Below, one piece after another: positions 37,994 to 48,758 of a stretch of DNA of 64,000 bases. Origin of the DNA: Microbacterium sp. SORGH_AS_0888 (GTDB lineage Bacteria > Actinomycetota > Actinomycetes > Actinomycetales > Microbacteriaceae). Both the position numbers and the translations under genes were made by a program. The notes beneath the pieces were generated by a model. It was not told where the DNA came from, ran no database searches, and was given only the letters and a program-made list of their open reading frames with translations. The stretch covers positions 1,364,001 through 1,428,000 of the forward strand of contig NZ_JAUTAZ010000001.1 of NCBI RefSeq assembly GCF_030818905.1. Direction: 5' to 3'. Within the stretch, counting starts at the first letter, position 1. Each line of letters opens with the position of its first letter.

Positions 37994-38830
37994 CTAGCCT
38001 CGCGGGGCGTCGCCCTCCGGCTCGAGCTCCTCGAGCTCCTTCTCCCATGCGTCCTTCGCCAGCCGGTACCAGAGGTAGAACGCGAAGCCCGCGAACACCG
38101 CCCACTCGGCCGCGTAGAAGATGTTGAGCCAGTTCACGCCCGAGCCGGTCTGGGGCGCCGGCGACGAGATCTCCACGAGTCCGGGCGAGGTCGCGTCCGA
38201 GACGAGGAACGGCCGGTACACGTCGAGCCCTGCGATGTCGTGCCAGCGGCTGAGCAGCGCGGCCGGGGACATCCGCGACAGGTCCTGGGGGTCCGCCTCC
38301 GGCGGTGCGACGGGCCCCTCGTCGGAGACCAGGCGTCCGGTGACGGTCACGACGGCGTGCGGGTCGAGGCCCGTCTCCAGCGCGGCCGCGGCGGCATCCG
38401 CATCCTGCCTCGTGGCCGCCCAGCCGAGGGCCACGGCGATCGAGGTGGGGGCGGCGACGCCGTCGCGGCGCAGCTGGCCGGTGACCCAGAAGCCCTGCAC
38501 GTTGTCGTTGAACCGCGACGACACGACGATGAAGTCGCCCGCAACGAAGGTCCCGCTCACGCTGACCCGCTGTCCGACGAGCGGCTCCGGAAGGTAGGCG
38601 CCGGGCGTCACGACGTCGTCGATCGGCTGCACCTGCTCGGTCGCCCCCTCCTCGCGCGGCGCGGTGTCGACCGCGCGCGCCAGCTGCCACTGGCCGAGCC
38701 AGGCGAACACGCCCGCCACCACCAGGCACAGCGCGAGCATCGCGAGCCAGCGGGGGCGGAGCATGACCTCCCGGAGCGTCGGCGGAAAGACCTCCGCCGG
38801 CTCCGCGGCCCCCGATGGCGTGTCGGTCAC
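37994..38830 (-). CDS. SURF1 family cytochrome oxidase assembly protein
   Basis: A 278-residue membrane protein with the SURF1 layout: one transmembrane helix near residues 28-50 (LAMLALCLVVAGVFAWLGQWQLARA, with the LGxWQLxR signature), a large outside domain containing VSVSGTF and GFWVTGQL, and a second helix near the C-terminus (NWLNIFYAAEWAVFAGFAFYLW). Involved in heme-copper oxidase biogenesis by homology. GTG 38830 overlaps the guaB3 stop by 4 nt. Confidence 0.92.
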   Translation of the reverse strand: MTDTPSGAAEPAEVFPPTLREVMLRPRWLAMLALCLVVAGVFAWLGQWQLARAVDTAPREEGATEQVQPIDDVVTPGAYLPEPLVGQRVSVSGTFVAGDFIVVSSRFNDNVQGFWVTGQLRRDGVAAPTSIAVALGWAATRQDADAAAAALETGLDPHAVVTVTGRLVSDEGPVAPPEADPQDLSRMSPAALLSRWHDIAGLDVYRPFLVSDATSPGLVEISSPAPQTGSGVNWLNIFYAAEWAVFAGFAFYLWYRLAKDAWEKELEELEPEGDAPRG

Positions 38831-39948
38831 GACCCGTAGGGCGCGACGACGACCTCGACCCGCTGGAACTCCTTGAGCTCGGAGTAGCCGGTCGTCGCCA
38901 TGGACTTGCGCAACGCCCCGATCAGGTTGGCGGTGCCGTCGGCGACCGGGGCCGGGCCGTAGAGGATCTCCTCGAGCGGCGCGACCTGCGCGACGCGCGC
39001 GCGGCGCCCGCGCGGGAGCTTCGGGTGGTGCGCCTCGGGGCCCCAGTGGTAGCCGTGGCCGGGCGCATCTGTGGCTCGGGCGAGCGCGACCCCGAGCATC
39101 ACCGCATCCGCGCCCATCGCGAGCGCCTTCACGATGTCGCCCGAGGTGCCGACTCCGCCGTCCGCGATGACGTGCACATAGCGACCGCCGGACTCGTCGA
39201 GGTAGTCGCGGCGGGCGCCGGCGACGTCTGCGACCGCGGTCGCCATCGGCGCGTGGATGCCGAGCGTCGCCCGGGTCGTCGAGGTCGCTCCCCCGCCGAA
39301 GCCGACCAGGACGCCGGCCGCCCCGGTCCGCATCAGGTGGAGGGCGGCGGTGTAGGTCGCGGCGCCGCCGACGATGACGGGGACGTCGAGGTCGTAGATG
39401 AACTTCTTGAGGTTCAGCGGCGCGGCGACGCTCGAGACGTGCTCGGCCGACACGGTCGTGCCCCGGATGACGAACAGGTCGACGCCGGCGGCGACGACGG
39501 TCTCGTACAGCTCCTGCGTGCGCTGGGGCGTGAGCGAGCCGGCGACCGTCACGCCCGCGGCCCGGATCTCGGCGAGGCGGTCGCGCACGAGCTCGGGCTT
39601 GATCGGCTCGGCGTACAGCTCCTGCATGCGCCTCGTCGCGCCGTCGTCGGGCAGGGCGGCGATCTCGGCGAGGATCGGCTCGGGGTCGTCGTACCGGGTC
39701 CACAGCCCTTCGAGGTCGAGGACGCCCAGCCCGCCGAGCTGTCCGAGCATGATCGCGGTGCGCGGGGAGACGACCGAGTCCATCGGGGCGCCCAGCACCG
39801 GGATGTCGAACTGGAAGGCGTCGATCGTCCACGCCGTCGAGACGTCCTCCGGGTTGCGCGTGCGCCGCGAGGGCACGACCGCGATGTCGTCGAACGTGTA
39901 TGCGCGGCGGGCCCGCTTGGCGCGGCCGACCTCGATCTCCATGCTCAC
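38827..39948 (-). CDS. guaB3: GuaB3 family IMP dehydrogenase-related protein
   Basis: A 373-residue IMPDH-like barrel without CBS domains: YTFDDIAVVPSRRTRNPEDV near the start, LGAPMDSVVSP, and VIADGGVGTSGDIVKALAMGADAVMLG near residue 270. This matches the actinobacterial GuaB3 paralogue found beside guaA. In the position of the catalytic loop Cys of true IMPDH I see no SICTT motif, so its activity may differ. A TAGGCT box (39960-39955, minus) is 6 nt before GTG 39948, which decides this start (leaderless) over ATG 39942. Confidence 0.93.
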   Translation of the reverse strand: MSMEIEVGRAKRARRAYTFDDIAVVPSRRTRNPEDVSTAWTIDAFQFDIPVLGAPMDSVVSPRTAIMLGQLGGLGVLDLEGLWTRYDDPEPILAEIAALPDDGATRRMQELYAEPIKPELVRDRLAEIRAAGVTVAGSLTPQRTQELYETVVAAGVDLFVIRGTTVSAEHVSSVAAPLNLKKFIYDLDVPVIVGGAATYTAALHLMRTGAAGVLVGFGGGATSTTRATLGIHAPMATAVADVAGARRDYLDESGGRYVHVIADGGVGTSGDIVKALAMGADAVMLGVALARATDAPGHGYHWGPEAHHPKLPRGRRARVAQVAPLEEILYGPAPVADGTANLIGALRKSMATTGYSELKEFQRVEVVVAPYGS

Positions 39949-39985
39949 CCGCCCAGCCTACCCGCGACGCCCGCTGCGCCGCCGA

Positions 39986-40597
39986 TCACCAGGGCTCGTC
40001 GGCTCGGGGCGCGAGGGCGAGGACGGTGGCCTTGCCGGTCGGGAAGCAGGCGTCGAACAGCTCGGCGACCCGCGGATCGCTGTCGTAGTCGTCGGCCAGC
40101 CGCATCCCCACCAGCGTGTTGATCAGCATCCCTTGCGCGAGGAACAGCTGGGCGGACTCCGGATCGAACCCGATCTCACGCAGGAAGTCCCACACCTGCG
40201 CGAACCCGCGACGGGCGCAGGGCCCGATCACGGGGTGCGCGCCGAGGAGGAACGCATGACTGAGCGTCTGATGCAGCCCGCGGACCGCGAGCAGGTCCAT
40301 GTAGGCGCGGCCGATCCTCGCCTCGAGCGGCTCGGTGCTCGGGGCGTCCTCCGTCGCGGCGCGGAAGGCGACGAGGATGCGTCGCAGCGCCTCCTGCGTC
40401 GCCTCGACGAAGAGCGCCTCCTTGCTGCCGAACAGCCGGACGACGTACGGCTGCGAGACGCCGGCCGCCTTGGCGACGTCGTCGGTCGTGGTGCCGACGT
40501 ACCCCTTCGCCCCGAACACGGCGAGGGCGGCCTCCAGGATCTGGGCCCGACGCTCATCGGAGCTCAGCCGGGGCGCCTTCGTCTCGACATCCGCCAT
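39986..40597 (-). CDS. TetR-family repressor
   Basis: A 203-residue regulator with N-terminal helix-turn-helix RRAQILEAALAVFGAKGYVGTTTDDVAKAAGVSQPYVVRLFGSKEALF split across residues 18-61, followed by an all-helical ligand domain. Divergent from the DHA2 exporter, with two near-identical 14-bp sites in the 76-nt gap, so very probably its local repressor. A TAACCT box (40609-40604, minus) is 6 nt before the ATG (leaderless). Confidence 0.93.
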   Translation of the reverse strand: MADVETKAPRLSSDERRAQILEAALAVFGAKGYVGTTTDDVAKAAGVSQPYVVRLFGSKEALFVEATQEALRRILVAFRAATEDAPSTEPLEARIGRAYMDLLAVRGLHQTLSHAFLLGAHPVIGPCARRGFAQVWDFLREIGFDPESAQLFLAQGMLINTLVGMRLADDYDSDPRVAELFDACFPTGKATVLALAPRADEPW

Positions 40598-40598
40598 G

Positions 40599-40627
40599 TT
40601 GACAGGTTATCAGTCGATTACTACAGT
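40599..40627 (+). promoter_or_regulatory. Promoter of the DHA2 exporter gene
   Basis: TTGACA (40599-40604), a 17-nt spacer, TACAGT (40622-40627). The first TetR-type operator (40607-40620) occupies the spacer. Confidence 0.65.
40607..40620. promoter_or_regulatory. TetR-type operator O1
   Basis: TTATCAGTCGATTA, matching O2 (40641-40654) at 12 of 14 positions. It lies inside the exporter promoter spacer and covers the TAACCT box of the divergent tetR gene. Confidence 0.65.
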
Positions 40628-40640
40628 GTCGCCATCGTAG

Positions 40641-40654
40641 TAATCATTCGATTA
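40641..40654. promoter_or_regulatory. TetR-type operator O2
   Basis: TAATCATTCGATTA, a TAATC-N4-GATTA palindrome, 34 bp centre-to-centre from O1 and 19 nt before the exporter ATG. A second reading is the 9-bp inverted repeat GATTACTAC (40616-40624) / GTAGTAATC (40637-40645). Confidence 0.65.
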
Positions 40655-40673
40655 CCAATTGAGGAGCCCCACG

Positions 40674-42101
40674 ATGTCCGCATCCCCTCGACGCCGCCCG
40701 TTCGGGCTCGTCGTCGCCGCCGCCTCGCTGCCGATGTTCATGGCGACGCTCGACAACCTCGTCATGACGAACGCGCTGCCGGTGCTGCACGCCGAGCTCG
40801 GGGCGACGGTCGAGCAGCTGCAGTGGTTCGTCAACGCCTACACGCTGTCCTTCGCCTCGACGATCCTCGTCGCCGCCGCCCTCGGCGACCGCTTCGGGAG
40901 GCGCACGGTCTTCCTCTCGGGCATCGCGATCTTCGGCGTCGGCTCGGCGCTCGCGGCGCTGTCGACCGACCCCGGACAGCTCATCGCCGCTCGCGCCCTG
41001 CAGGGCTTCGGCGGGGCCGGTGTGCTTCCCCTCTCCCTCGCGCTCCTGGCCGGCGGCGTGCCCGAGAGGCGCCGACCGCTCGCGATCGGCATCTGGGGCG
41101 GGGTCTCCGGGCTCGGCGTCGCCGTCGGGCCGCTCGTGGGCGGCGCGGTGGTCGAAGGCTGGAACTGGCAGGCGATCTTCTGGATCAACGTCCCGGTGGC
41201 GGTCGTCGCGATCCCCCTCGCGCTGTTCGCGCTGAACAACGACTTCGGCGCACGGGCGCGCATCGACGTGCTCGGGGCCGTCCTCGCCGGGGCGGGCGTG
41301 CTCGCCCTCGTGCACGCGATCGTGCGCGGCAACGACGACGGCTGGTCCTCGCTCGGGGTCGTGGCCGAGATCGTCGGGGGTGCGCTGCTGCTCGTCGCCT
41401 TCGTCGCCTGGCAGGCGCGCACCCGTTCGCCGCTCGTGCCGCTGCGCCTGTTCCGGGACAGGTCGTTCTCCCTCACGAACGCGGTCGGCTTCGCCTTCAG
41501 CTTCGGCACCTTCGGGGCCGTGTTCATCCTGATCCAGTACATGCAGGTCGTGCAGGGCTCGACGCCGCTCGAAGCGGCCGTCCAGACGACCCCGTGGACG
41601 ATCGCCCCCATGTTCGTCGCGCCGATCGCCGGGATCATCGCGCCGCGGGTGGGCACCCGCATCCTCATGGCCGTCGGTCTCGTGATGCAGGGGGCCGCTC
41701 TCGGCTGGATCGCGATCGTGATGTCGAGGTCCGTCCCCTACGCGGAGCTCGTGCCGCCGTTCCTGCTCGCCGGCATCGGCATGGGCCTCGTGTTCGCCCC
41801 GTCGGCGACGGCGCTCCTGGCGACCCTCCCCGGCGCCGATCACGCCTCCGCGTCGGGGGTGAACTCCACCGTGCGAGAGATCGGCGTCGCACTCGGAACG
41901 GCCGTCATGACCGCCATCTTCGTGGGCGCGGGCGGGCAGCTGCGGCCCGACCTGTACGTGGATGCCGCCCGGCCCGCCGTCGTGGTGGGCGCCGCGGTCC
42001 TGCTGGCGACCGCCGTGCTCGCCATATGGCTGCCCGCGGGGCGCGCGGCGGGGTCGGCCGCGCCGGCGACCGCCGTGCCGGACCCCGTCACGGCGGCGTG
42101 A
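40674..42101 (+). CDS. DHA2-family MFS multidrug transporter
   Basis: A 475-residue exporter with about 14 helices. Motif A is ALGDRFGRRTVFL and the first helix carries the DHA2-type DNLVMTNALPVL segment. It follows GAGGAG and ATG 40674. Divergent from the TetR gene, whose operators lie in the shared promoter region, giving an inducible efflux pair. Substrate unknown. Confidence 0.93.
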   Translation: MSASPRRRPFGLVVAAASLPMFMATLDNLVMTNALPVLHAELGATVEQLQWFVNAYTLSFASTILVAAALGDRFGRRTVFLSGIAIFGVGSALAALSTDPGQLIAARALQGFGGAGVLPLSLALLAGGVPERRRPLAIGIWGGVSGLGVAVGPLVGGAVVEGWNWQAIFWINVPVAVVAIPLALFALNNDFGARARIDVLGAVLAGAGVLALVHAIVRGNDDGWSSLGVVAEIVGGALLLVAFVAWQARTRSPLVPLRLFRDRSFSLTNAVGFAFSFGTFGAVFILIQYMQVVQGSTPLEAAVQTTPWTIAPMFVAPIAGIIAPRVGTRILMAVGLVMQGAALGWIAIVMSRSVPYAELVPPFLLAGIGMGLVFAPSATALLATLPGADHASASGVNSTVREIGVALGTAVMTAIFVGAGGQLRPDLYVDAARPAVVVGAAVLLATAVLAIWLPAGRAAGSAAPATAVPDPVTAA

Positions 42102-42105
42102 GAAC

Positions 42106-42170
42106 GTCGCAACACCGCACGGATGTCGCAGGATTCGGCCGGGATCGTGCGACATCCGCGTCGTTCTGCG
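42106..42170. repeat. Palindromic element PAL-4, left copy (65 nt)
   Basis: Core stem CGGATGTCGCA (42120-42130) and TGCGACATCCG (42148-42158), perfect 11 bp. It matches the right copy at 43135-43199 base for base without gaps at about 47 of 65 positions, in direct orientation. It lies between the convergent exporter and DUF559 genes. Confidence 0.75.
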
Positions 42171-42180
42171 CCTGTGGTGC

Positions 42181-43026
42181 TCATGCCAGGTGGAGGCGCG
42201 CGGCCACGGCACGACGGATCGTCGCCTCGACCGCTGCCCGATCGTGCACGACCTGCGCGTAGCTGAACCGCAGCACGGTGTACCCGCGCAGGCGCAGCTC
42301 GGCATCGTGCGCGATGTCGCTCGCCCGCTGCGCGCTCGAGGAGTGGTGCGCCCAGCCGTCGATCTGGATGACGAGCCGGTCGCCGATCAGCAGGTCCACC
42401 CGGCGGCCTGCGAGCACGACCTGCTGCCGCACGCGAAGCCCCCACCGGCGCAGCGGCACGACCAGCAGCGTCTCGAGCCCGGAGTCCGAGAGACCCGTCA
42501 CCGCGTCGGCGAGGCGACGCGCGGCGCGAGTGGTCCAGGCGACCCGGCGCAGGTACTCGGGGGCCAGCCCCTCCACACGCGCCGCCGACTCCCAGAGAAC
42601 GAGCGCCGCATCGTATGCGCGACACACCGCGACATGGGCGAGCGCGTCCTCGATCGTCGCGAGGAGCGTGCGCGGCTCGGCGGGAGCCAGCGGCACACCC
42701 CAGTGGCGTACGCCGACGGCGGTCGAGCGCGACCCCGGCAGCAGGTGCAGATGGATGCCGTCGTCGGTCGTCTCCGGCACCCACCACCCGCGCCGCCGAG
42801 CAAGCGAGACGCAGGTCACACGGGCGCCGGCGCCGGCCGCGGCACGAAGGTCGGCCGACGCGGTCGGGAGCGCGATCCACGCACGGCGGACGAGCTCGGC
42901 GGCGCCGGAACGGACAAGGGTCCGGAGGAGCGATATCGCGAAGCCGGCCCGGAGGGCGTCGTCGCGGTGCGCGATGCCGCCGCGGGCGATCAGCCACTGC
43001 GTCAGCTCGTCGATCGTGCGCCTCAT
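42181..43026 (-). CDS. DUF559 endonuclease-like protein with AbiEi-type N-terminus
   Basis: A 281-residue protein. The N-terminal winged-helix part resembles type IV antitoxin AbiEi domains (IDELTQWLIARGGIAHRDDALRAG split over residues 4-27). The C-terminal DUF559/Vsr-like restriction-endonuclease fold spans about 190-280: SGLETLL, then GRRVDLLIGDRLVIQIDGWAHH, D in SDIAHDAELRLRGY and TVLRFSYAQVV. The PD-(D/E)XK Glu position reads Gln (VIQIDG), so cleavage activity is uncertain. Flanked on both sides by PAL-4 repeats in direct orientation. No partner toxin or methylase is adjacent. Confidence 0.82.
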   Translation of the reverse strand: MRRTIDELTQWLIARGGIAHRDDALRAGFAISLLRTLVRSGAAELVRRAWIALPTASADLRAAAGAGARVTCVSLARRRGWWVPETTDDGIHLHLLPGSRSTAVGVRHWGVPLAPAEPRTLLATIEDALAHVAVCRAYDAALVLWESAARVEGLAPEYLRRVAWTTRAARRLADAVTGLSDSGLETLLVVPLRRWGLRVRQQVVLAGRRVDLLIGDRLVIQIDGWAHHSSSAQRASDIAHDAELRLRGYTVLRFSYAQVVHDRAAVEATIRRAVAARLHLA

Positions 43027-43134
43027 GCCCCGATCGTCGCGCCGGCGTCATCGTCGCGGACCGCGCGGCCCCGCATCCGTGCACAACCCGATGCTCCGGC
43101 GAGCCTGGGGAGGAGAGGATGCCGCTGCTCCGCC

Positions 43135-43199
43135 GTCGCAGAACCCCGCCCGGGTCGCACGATCGCGCCGGAATCGTGCGACCTCCGCGCAATCCTGCG
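43135..43199. repeat. Palindromic element PAL-4, right copy (65 nt)
   Basis: Core stem GGTCGCACGAT (43153-43163) and ATCGTGCGACC (43173-43183), perfect 11 bp with a 9-nt loop. Direct repeat of the left copy at 42106-42170. It lies 27 nt past the guaB stop, so it could also serve as guaB's terminator. Confidence 0.75.
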
Positions 43200-43225
43200 A
43201 CGCCCGCGCGGCGCGGACGCGCGGG

Positions 43226-44914
<1,689 letters not shown>

Positions 44915-45211
44915 TCAGCGGACGACGACCGCGAGGACGTCGCGGGCCGAGAGCACGAGGTACTCGTCGGCGCCGAACTTGACCTCGGTGCCGCCGTACT
45001 TGCTGTAGATGACGCGGTCGCCGACGGCGACGTCGAGCGGGACCCGGTTGCCGTTGTCGTCGATGCGGCCGGGGCCAACGGCCACGACCTCACCCTCCTG
45101 CGGCTTCTCCTTGGCGGTGTCGGGGATGACCAGACCACTCGCCGTGGTCTGCTCGGCCTCGACCTGCTGGATGACGATGCGGTCCTCGAGCGGCTTGATG
45201 GAAACCGACAC
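44915..45211 (-). CDS. groES: Co-chaperonin GroES
   Basis: A 98-residue Gro[29 protein letters not shown] with the mobile loop, then [13 protein letters not shown] and [14 protein letters not shown]. It caps GroEL to fold proteins in the cytoplasm. No groEL is next to it, as in many actinobacteria. GTG 45211 follows AGAAGAGG. Two CIRCE-type operators in the promoter indicate HrcA heat-shock control. Confidence 0.97.
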   Translation of the reverse strand: MSVSIKPLEDRIVIQQVEAEQTTASGLVIPDTAKEKPQEGEVVAVGPGRIDDNGNRVPLDVAVGDRVIYSKYGGTEVKFGADEYLVLSARDVLAVVVR

Positions 45212-45252
45212 GGTCTACCTCTTCTTTCTCGCTTCGTGAAACGGAAGACTCG

Positions 45253-45279
45253 TTAGCACCCTCACACCGAGAGTGCTAA
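45253..45279. promoter_or_regulatory. CIRCE operator 1 (HrcA site)
   Basis: TTAGCACCC-N9-GAGTGCTAA, differing from consensus TTAGCACTC-N9-GAGTGCTAA at one base. It lies just downstream of the groES -10 box. Confidence 0.9.
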
Positions 45280-45284
45280 ATCCC

Positions 45285-45313
45285 AGTCTAGGGTCCTCCT
45301 GGCACTCACGCAA
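45285..45313 (-). promoter_or_regulatory. groES: groES promoter
   Basis: On the minus strand TTGCGT (45313-45308), 17-nt spacer, TAGACT (45290-45285). CIRCE 1 overlaps the expected start point and CIRCE 2 overlaps the -35 box. Confidence 0.65.
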
Positions 45314-45324
45314 CGCGAGTGCCA
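45300..45324. promoter_or_regulatory. CIRCE-like operator 2
   Basis: TGGCACTC-N9-GAGTGCCA, a perfect 8-bp inverted repeat of the actinobacterial CIRCE variant. It covers the groES -35 box and lies 15 nt upstream of the TAGGCT box of the divergent methyltransferase gene, so HrcA might affect both. Confidence 0.75.
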
Positions 45325-45350
45325 ATCGATGTCGCACATAGGCTGATCGG

Positions 45351-46565
45351 ATGGAGATGCCGGAGCTGCGCGAGCTGCTGACACCCGTCGGGCTCGGGCT
45401 CATCGACGAGGTCGGCGAGCTCGCGACGACGGACGCCGTGGCCGCGGCGGTCGGTCGGCTGCGCCGCGCCGGGCACTCCCCCGAGCTCGTGACCGCCGTG
45501 GTCGGCCAGGCCCGCCTGCGCACGAAGGCACGCGGCAAGTTCGGCGCGCTGGCCGATCGGATGCTGCTGACGCGCGCCGGCCTGGAGCAGGCGACGCGGC
45601 TGGAGGTCGCCGCCCTGCACGCCGCGCGGTTCCGCGACGCGGGCGTGACGCGCGTCGCGGACCTCGGCTGCGGGATCGGCGGCGACTCGCTGGGCTTCGC
45701 CGGCCTCGGGATGCGCGTCCTCGCCGTCGACGCGGACGACGTCACCGCGGCCCTCGCCGCCTACAACCTCGCCCCCTACGACGCCGAGGTCCGCTGCGCG
45801 CGCGCCGAGGACGTCGAGCTCGACGGGGTGGACGGCCTGTGGCTCGACCCGGCTCGTCGCACGGCCGGGCACGGCGAGACGCGCCGCGTGTCGACATCCG
45901 ACTACACGCCCGCCCTCGACTGGGCGTTCGCGACAGCGCGGCGGCTGCCGACCGGCATCAAGCTCGGCCCCGCGTTCGAGCGCGGCGACATCCCCGCCGA
46001 CGCCGAGGCGCAGTGGATCGGGGTCGACGGCTCGACGATCGAGCTCGTGCTGTGGTGGGGGGCGCTCGCGCGGGAAGGCGTGCGACGGGCGGCCCTCGTG
46101 ATCCGCGGCGGGACCGCGCACGAGCTCACGGCCGCGACGGATGCGGAGGACGCCGAGGTGCGCCAGCTCGGTGCCTTCCTGCACGAACCCGACGGCGCCG
46201 TCATCCGCGCACGGCTGATCGGGGACGTCGCCCGCGCCCTCCAGGCGGGCATGCTCGACGAGAGGATCGCCTATCTCACCTCCGACGCGCCGCTCACGAG
46301 CCCGTTCGTGCAGTCGTTCCGAGTACGCGAGGAGCTGCCGGCCGACCCGGCGAAGCTGTCGAAGGCGCTGCGCGCACGCGGGATCGGACGACTCGAGATC
46401 AAGAAGCGCGGCGTCGATGTCGACCCCGCCGCGCTGCGCACACGGCTCAAGCTCGCCGGCGACGGCGCGGCGACCCTGCTGCTGACACGCACGGCTGCGG
46501 GCCGTCGCGCCATCCTCGCCGATCGCGTCGGAGCGAGCGCGGCTCAGCCGATCCAGCCCGCCTGA
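45351..46565 (+). CDS. Class I SAM-dependent methyltransferase, THUMP-like
   Basis: A 404-residue protein with an N-terminal helical region, a Rossmann methyltransferase core (VADLGCGIGGDSLGFAGLGMRVLAVD split at about 98-125; catalytic-loop-like LWLDPARR near 165) and a C-terminal THUMP-like domain (IGRLEIKKRGVDVDPAALRTRLKL). This matches the actinobacterial 'THUMP-like domain' methyltransferase family; the target nucleic acid is unknown. TAGGCT (45339-45344) 6 nt before the ATG suggests a leaderless start. The 3' end overlaps the convergent membrane-protein gene by 22 nt. Confidence 0.88.
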   Translation: MEMPELRELLTPVGLGLIDEVGELATTDAVAAAVGRLRRAGHSPELVTAVVGQARLRTKARGKFGALADRMLLTRAGLEQATRLEVAALHAARFRDAGVTRVADLGCGIGGDSLGFAGLGMRVLAVDADDVTAALAAYNLAPYDAEVRCARAEDVELDGVDGLWLDPARRTAGHGETRRVSTSDYTPALDWAFATARRLPTGIKLGPAFERGDIPADAEAQWIGVDGSTIELVLWWGALAREGVRRAALVIRGGTAHELTAATDAEDAEVRQLGAFLHEPDGAVIRARLIGDVARALQAGMLDERIAYLTSDAPLTSPFVQSFRVREELPADPAKLSKALRARGIGRLEIKKRGVDVDPAALRTRLKLAGDGAATLLLTRTAAGRRAILADRVGASAAQPIQPA

Positions 46566-47106
46566 CGCGCCGCGAACAGCAGCCACCCCGCGCTGTAGAC
46601 GAGGGATGCCGCCGCCAGCGCGATCGCCCACCCCGCAAGGACGCGTTGCACGCGGCGACGGACCGCGACGGTCGCGAGCGCGAGCGCCGCCACGCCGAGC
46701 GGGAACACCCAGCCGACGACGAGGGAGGCGGCCAGGGCGATGGCGGCGAGCGCGAGGGCGTAACCGCCCACGCCCGTGCTCTCGCGAGCACGCAGCGGTG
46801 TCTCGGGCGTCTCCGGCTCCCACGGCGCGGGACCGAGCTCGGCCGGGTGCAGCTCGAGCACGTCCACCGGCGCCGTGGGCGGACGTGTGAAACCACCGCG
46901 GTGGGCACCGGGGACCGCGGCGTCGTCGAGGGGCAGCACGACATCCGGCGAGGCGGGCTCGACTCGCGTCGGCACCGCCGCTGCGCCGTCGCGCCGACGG
47001 GCCGGGGTCGGCTCGGGCGCCCCCGTGCCGGGCAGGTCGACGGGCTCGATCGTGATGTCCGGGAGCGGGCGCACCGCCTCGGCATCCTGCGGCCGCTGCG
47101 GATCGG

Positions 47107-47110
<4 letters not shown>
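46544..47110 (-). CDS. Proline-rich membrane protein of unknown function
   Basis: A 188-residue protein. The first about 115 residues are hydrophilic and rich in Pro, Ala and acidic residues; then three hydrophobic segments ([19 protein letters not shown] and two more) reach the C-terminus. The layout resembles DUF4190-like small membrane proteins. GTG 47110 overlaps the tsaD stop (GTGA), so it is probably the last gene of the t6A operon. No function is inferred. Confidence 0.75.
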
Positions 47111-48152
<1,042 letters not shown>

Positions 48153-48153
<1 letters not shown>

Positions 48154-48758
48154 CAGCACCACCCCGTTCCCGCGGTCGTCCGGGCGACGTCGGCGGCGGG
48201 CGCGGCATCCGCGGCGCCGGGTGCGCGCAACTCAGGCAGAATCGTCGCCGAAGGCGCCTGCCCGGCCGTATCCGGCCGATCTGCCTGAGTTATGGACACG
48301 GCGGCGCCGGCCCAGGACCGCACGTCCAGCTGCATGACGATCGCGTCGACGTCGTCGGGCTGGTAGTACCGCGGCCGCCGCCCGACCTCGACGAAGCCCT
48401 CCGACAGGTACAGCCGCTGGGCGACGGGGTTGTCGTCCCGGACCTCGAGGAACACGTCGCGCACCCCTCGCTCGGCGGCGATCTCGAGGAGGGCGCGCAG
48501 CAGCAGACGTCCGCTCCCGCGCCCGCGGGCGTGCTCCGCGACCGTGATCGTCTGCACGTCGCCGTCGTGGGCGCCGGCGACCGCCCGGAGCCCCGCGTAG
48601 CCGGCGAGGCGGCCGGCGACATCCAGCGCGAGGTAGTGACCGTGCGGCGAGCCGAGCTCCTCGCGCATCATGGCCTCGCTCCAGGCGTCGGTCGGGAAGC
48701 TCGCCCGCTCGAGCCGCATGATCTCGGCGAGATCGTCGAGCGTCGCGGTGCGGATCAT
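48153..48758 (-). CDS. rimI: Ribosomal-protein-alanine N-acetyltransferase RimI with C-terminal extension
   Basis: GNAT acetyltransferase that modifies the N-terminus of ribosomal protein S18. The core (residues 1-148) is typical: acetyl-CoA loop [12 protein letters not shown] at about 76-87 and [23 protein letters not shown] at 110-132. Family members usually end near residue 145-165; this one runs to 201. Residues 155-177 are encoded by a palindromic element (48229-48291), so the tail is probably acquired, non-conserved sequence. It overlaps tsaB by 4 nt. Confidence 0.9.
48229..48291. repeat. Palindromic element PAL-3 inside the rimI 3' end (63 nt)
   Basis: Perfect 12-bp terminal arms AACTCAGGCAGA (48229-48240) and TCTGCCTGAGTT (48280-48291), with a GC-rich interior that also has CGGCCG repeats. 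It is translated as residues 155-177 of RimI. Confidence 0.8.

Noticed and set aside
39398..42262. 954-codon frame across guaB3, tetR and the MFS exporter
   Set aside because: It is antisense or out of frame to three identified genes and shows no domain.
42181..43026. Complete type IV toxin-antitoxin (AbiE) system
   Set aside because: The N-terminus resembles AbiEi, but no AbiEii nucleotidyltransferase gene is adjacent; flanking genes are an MFS exporter and guaB.
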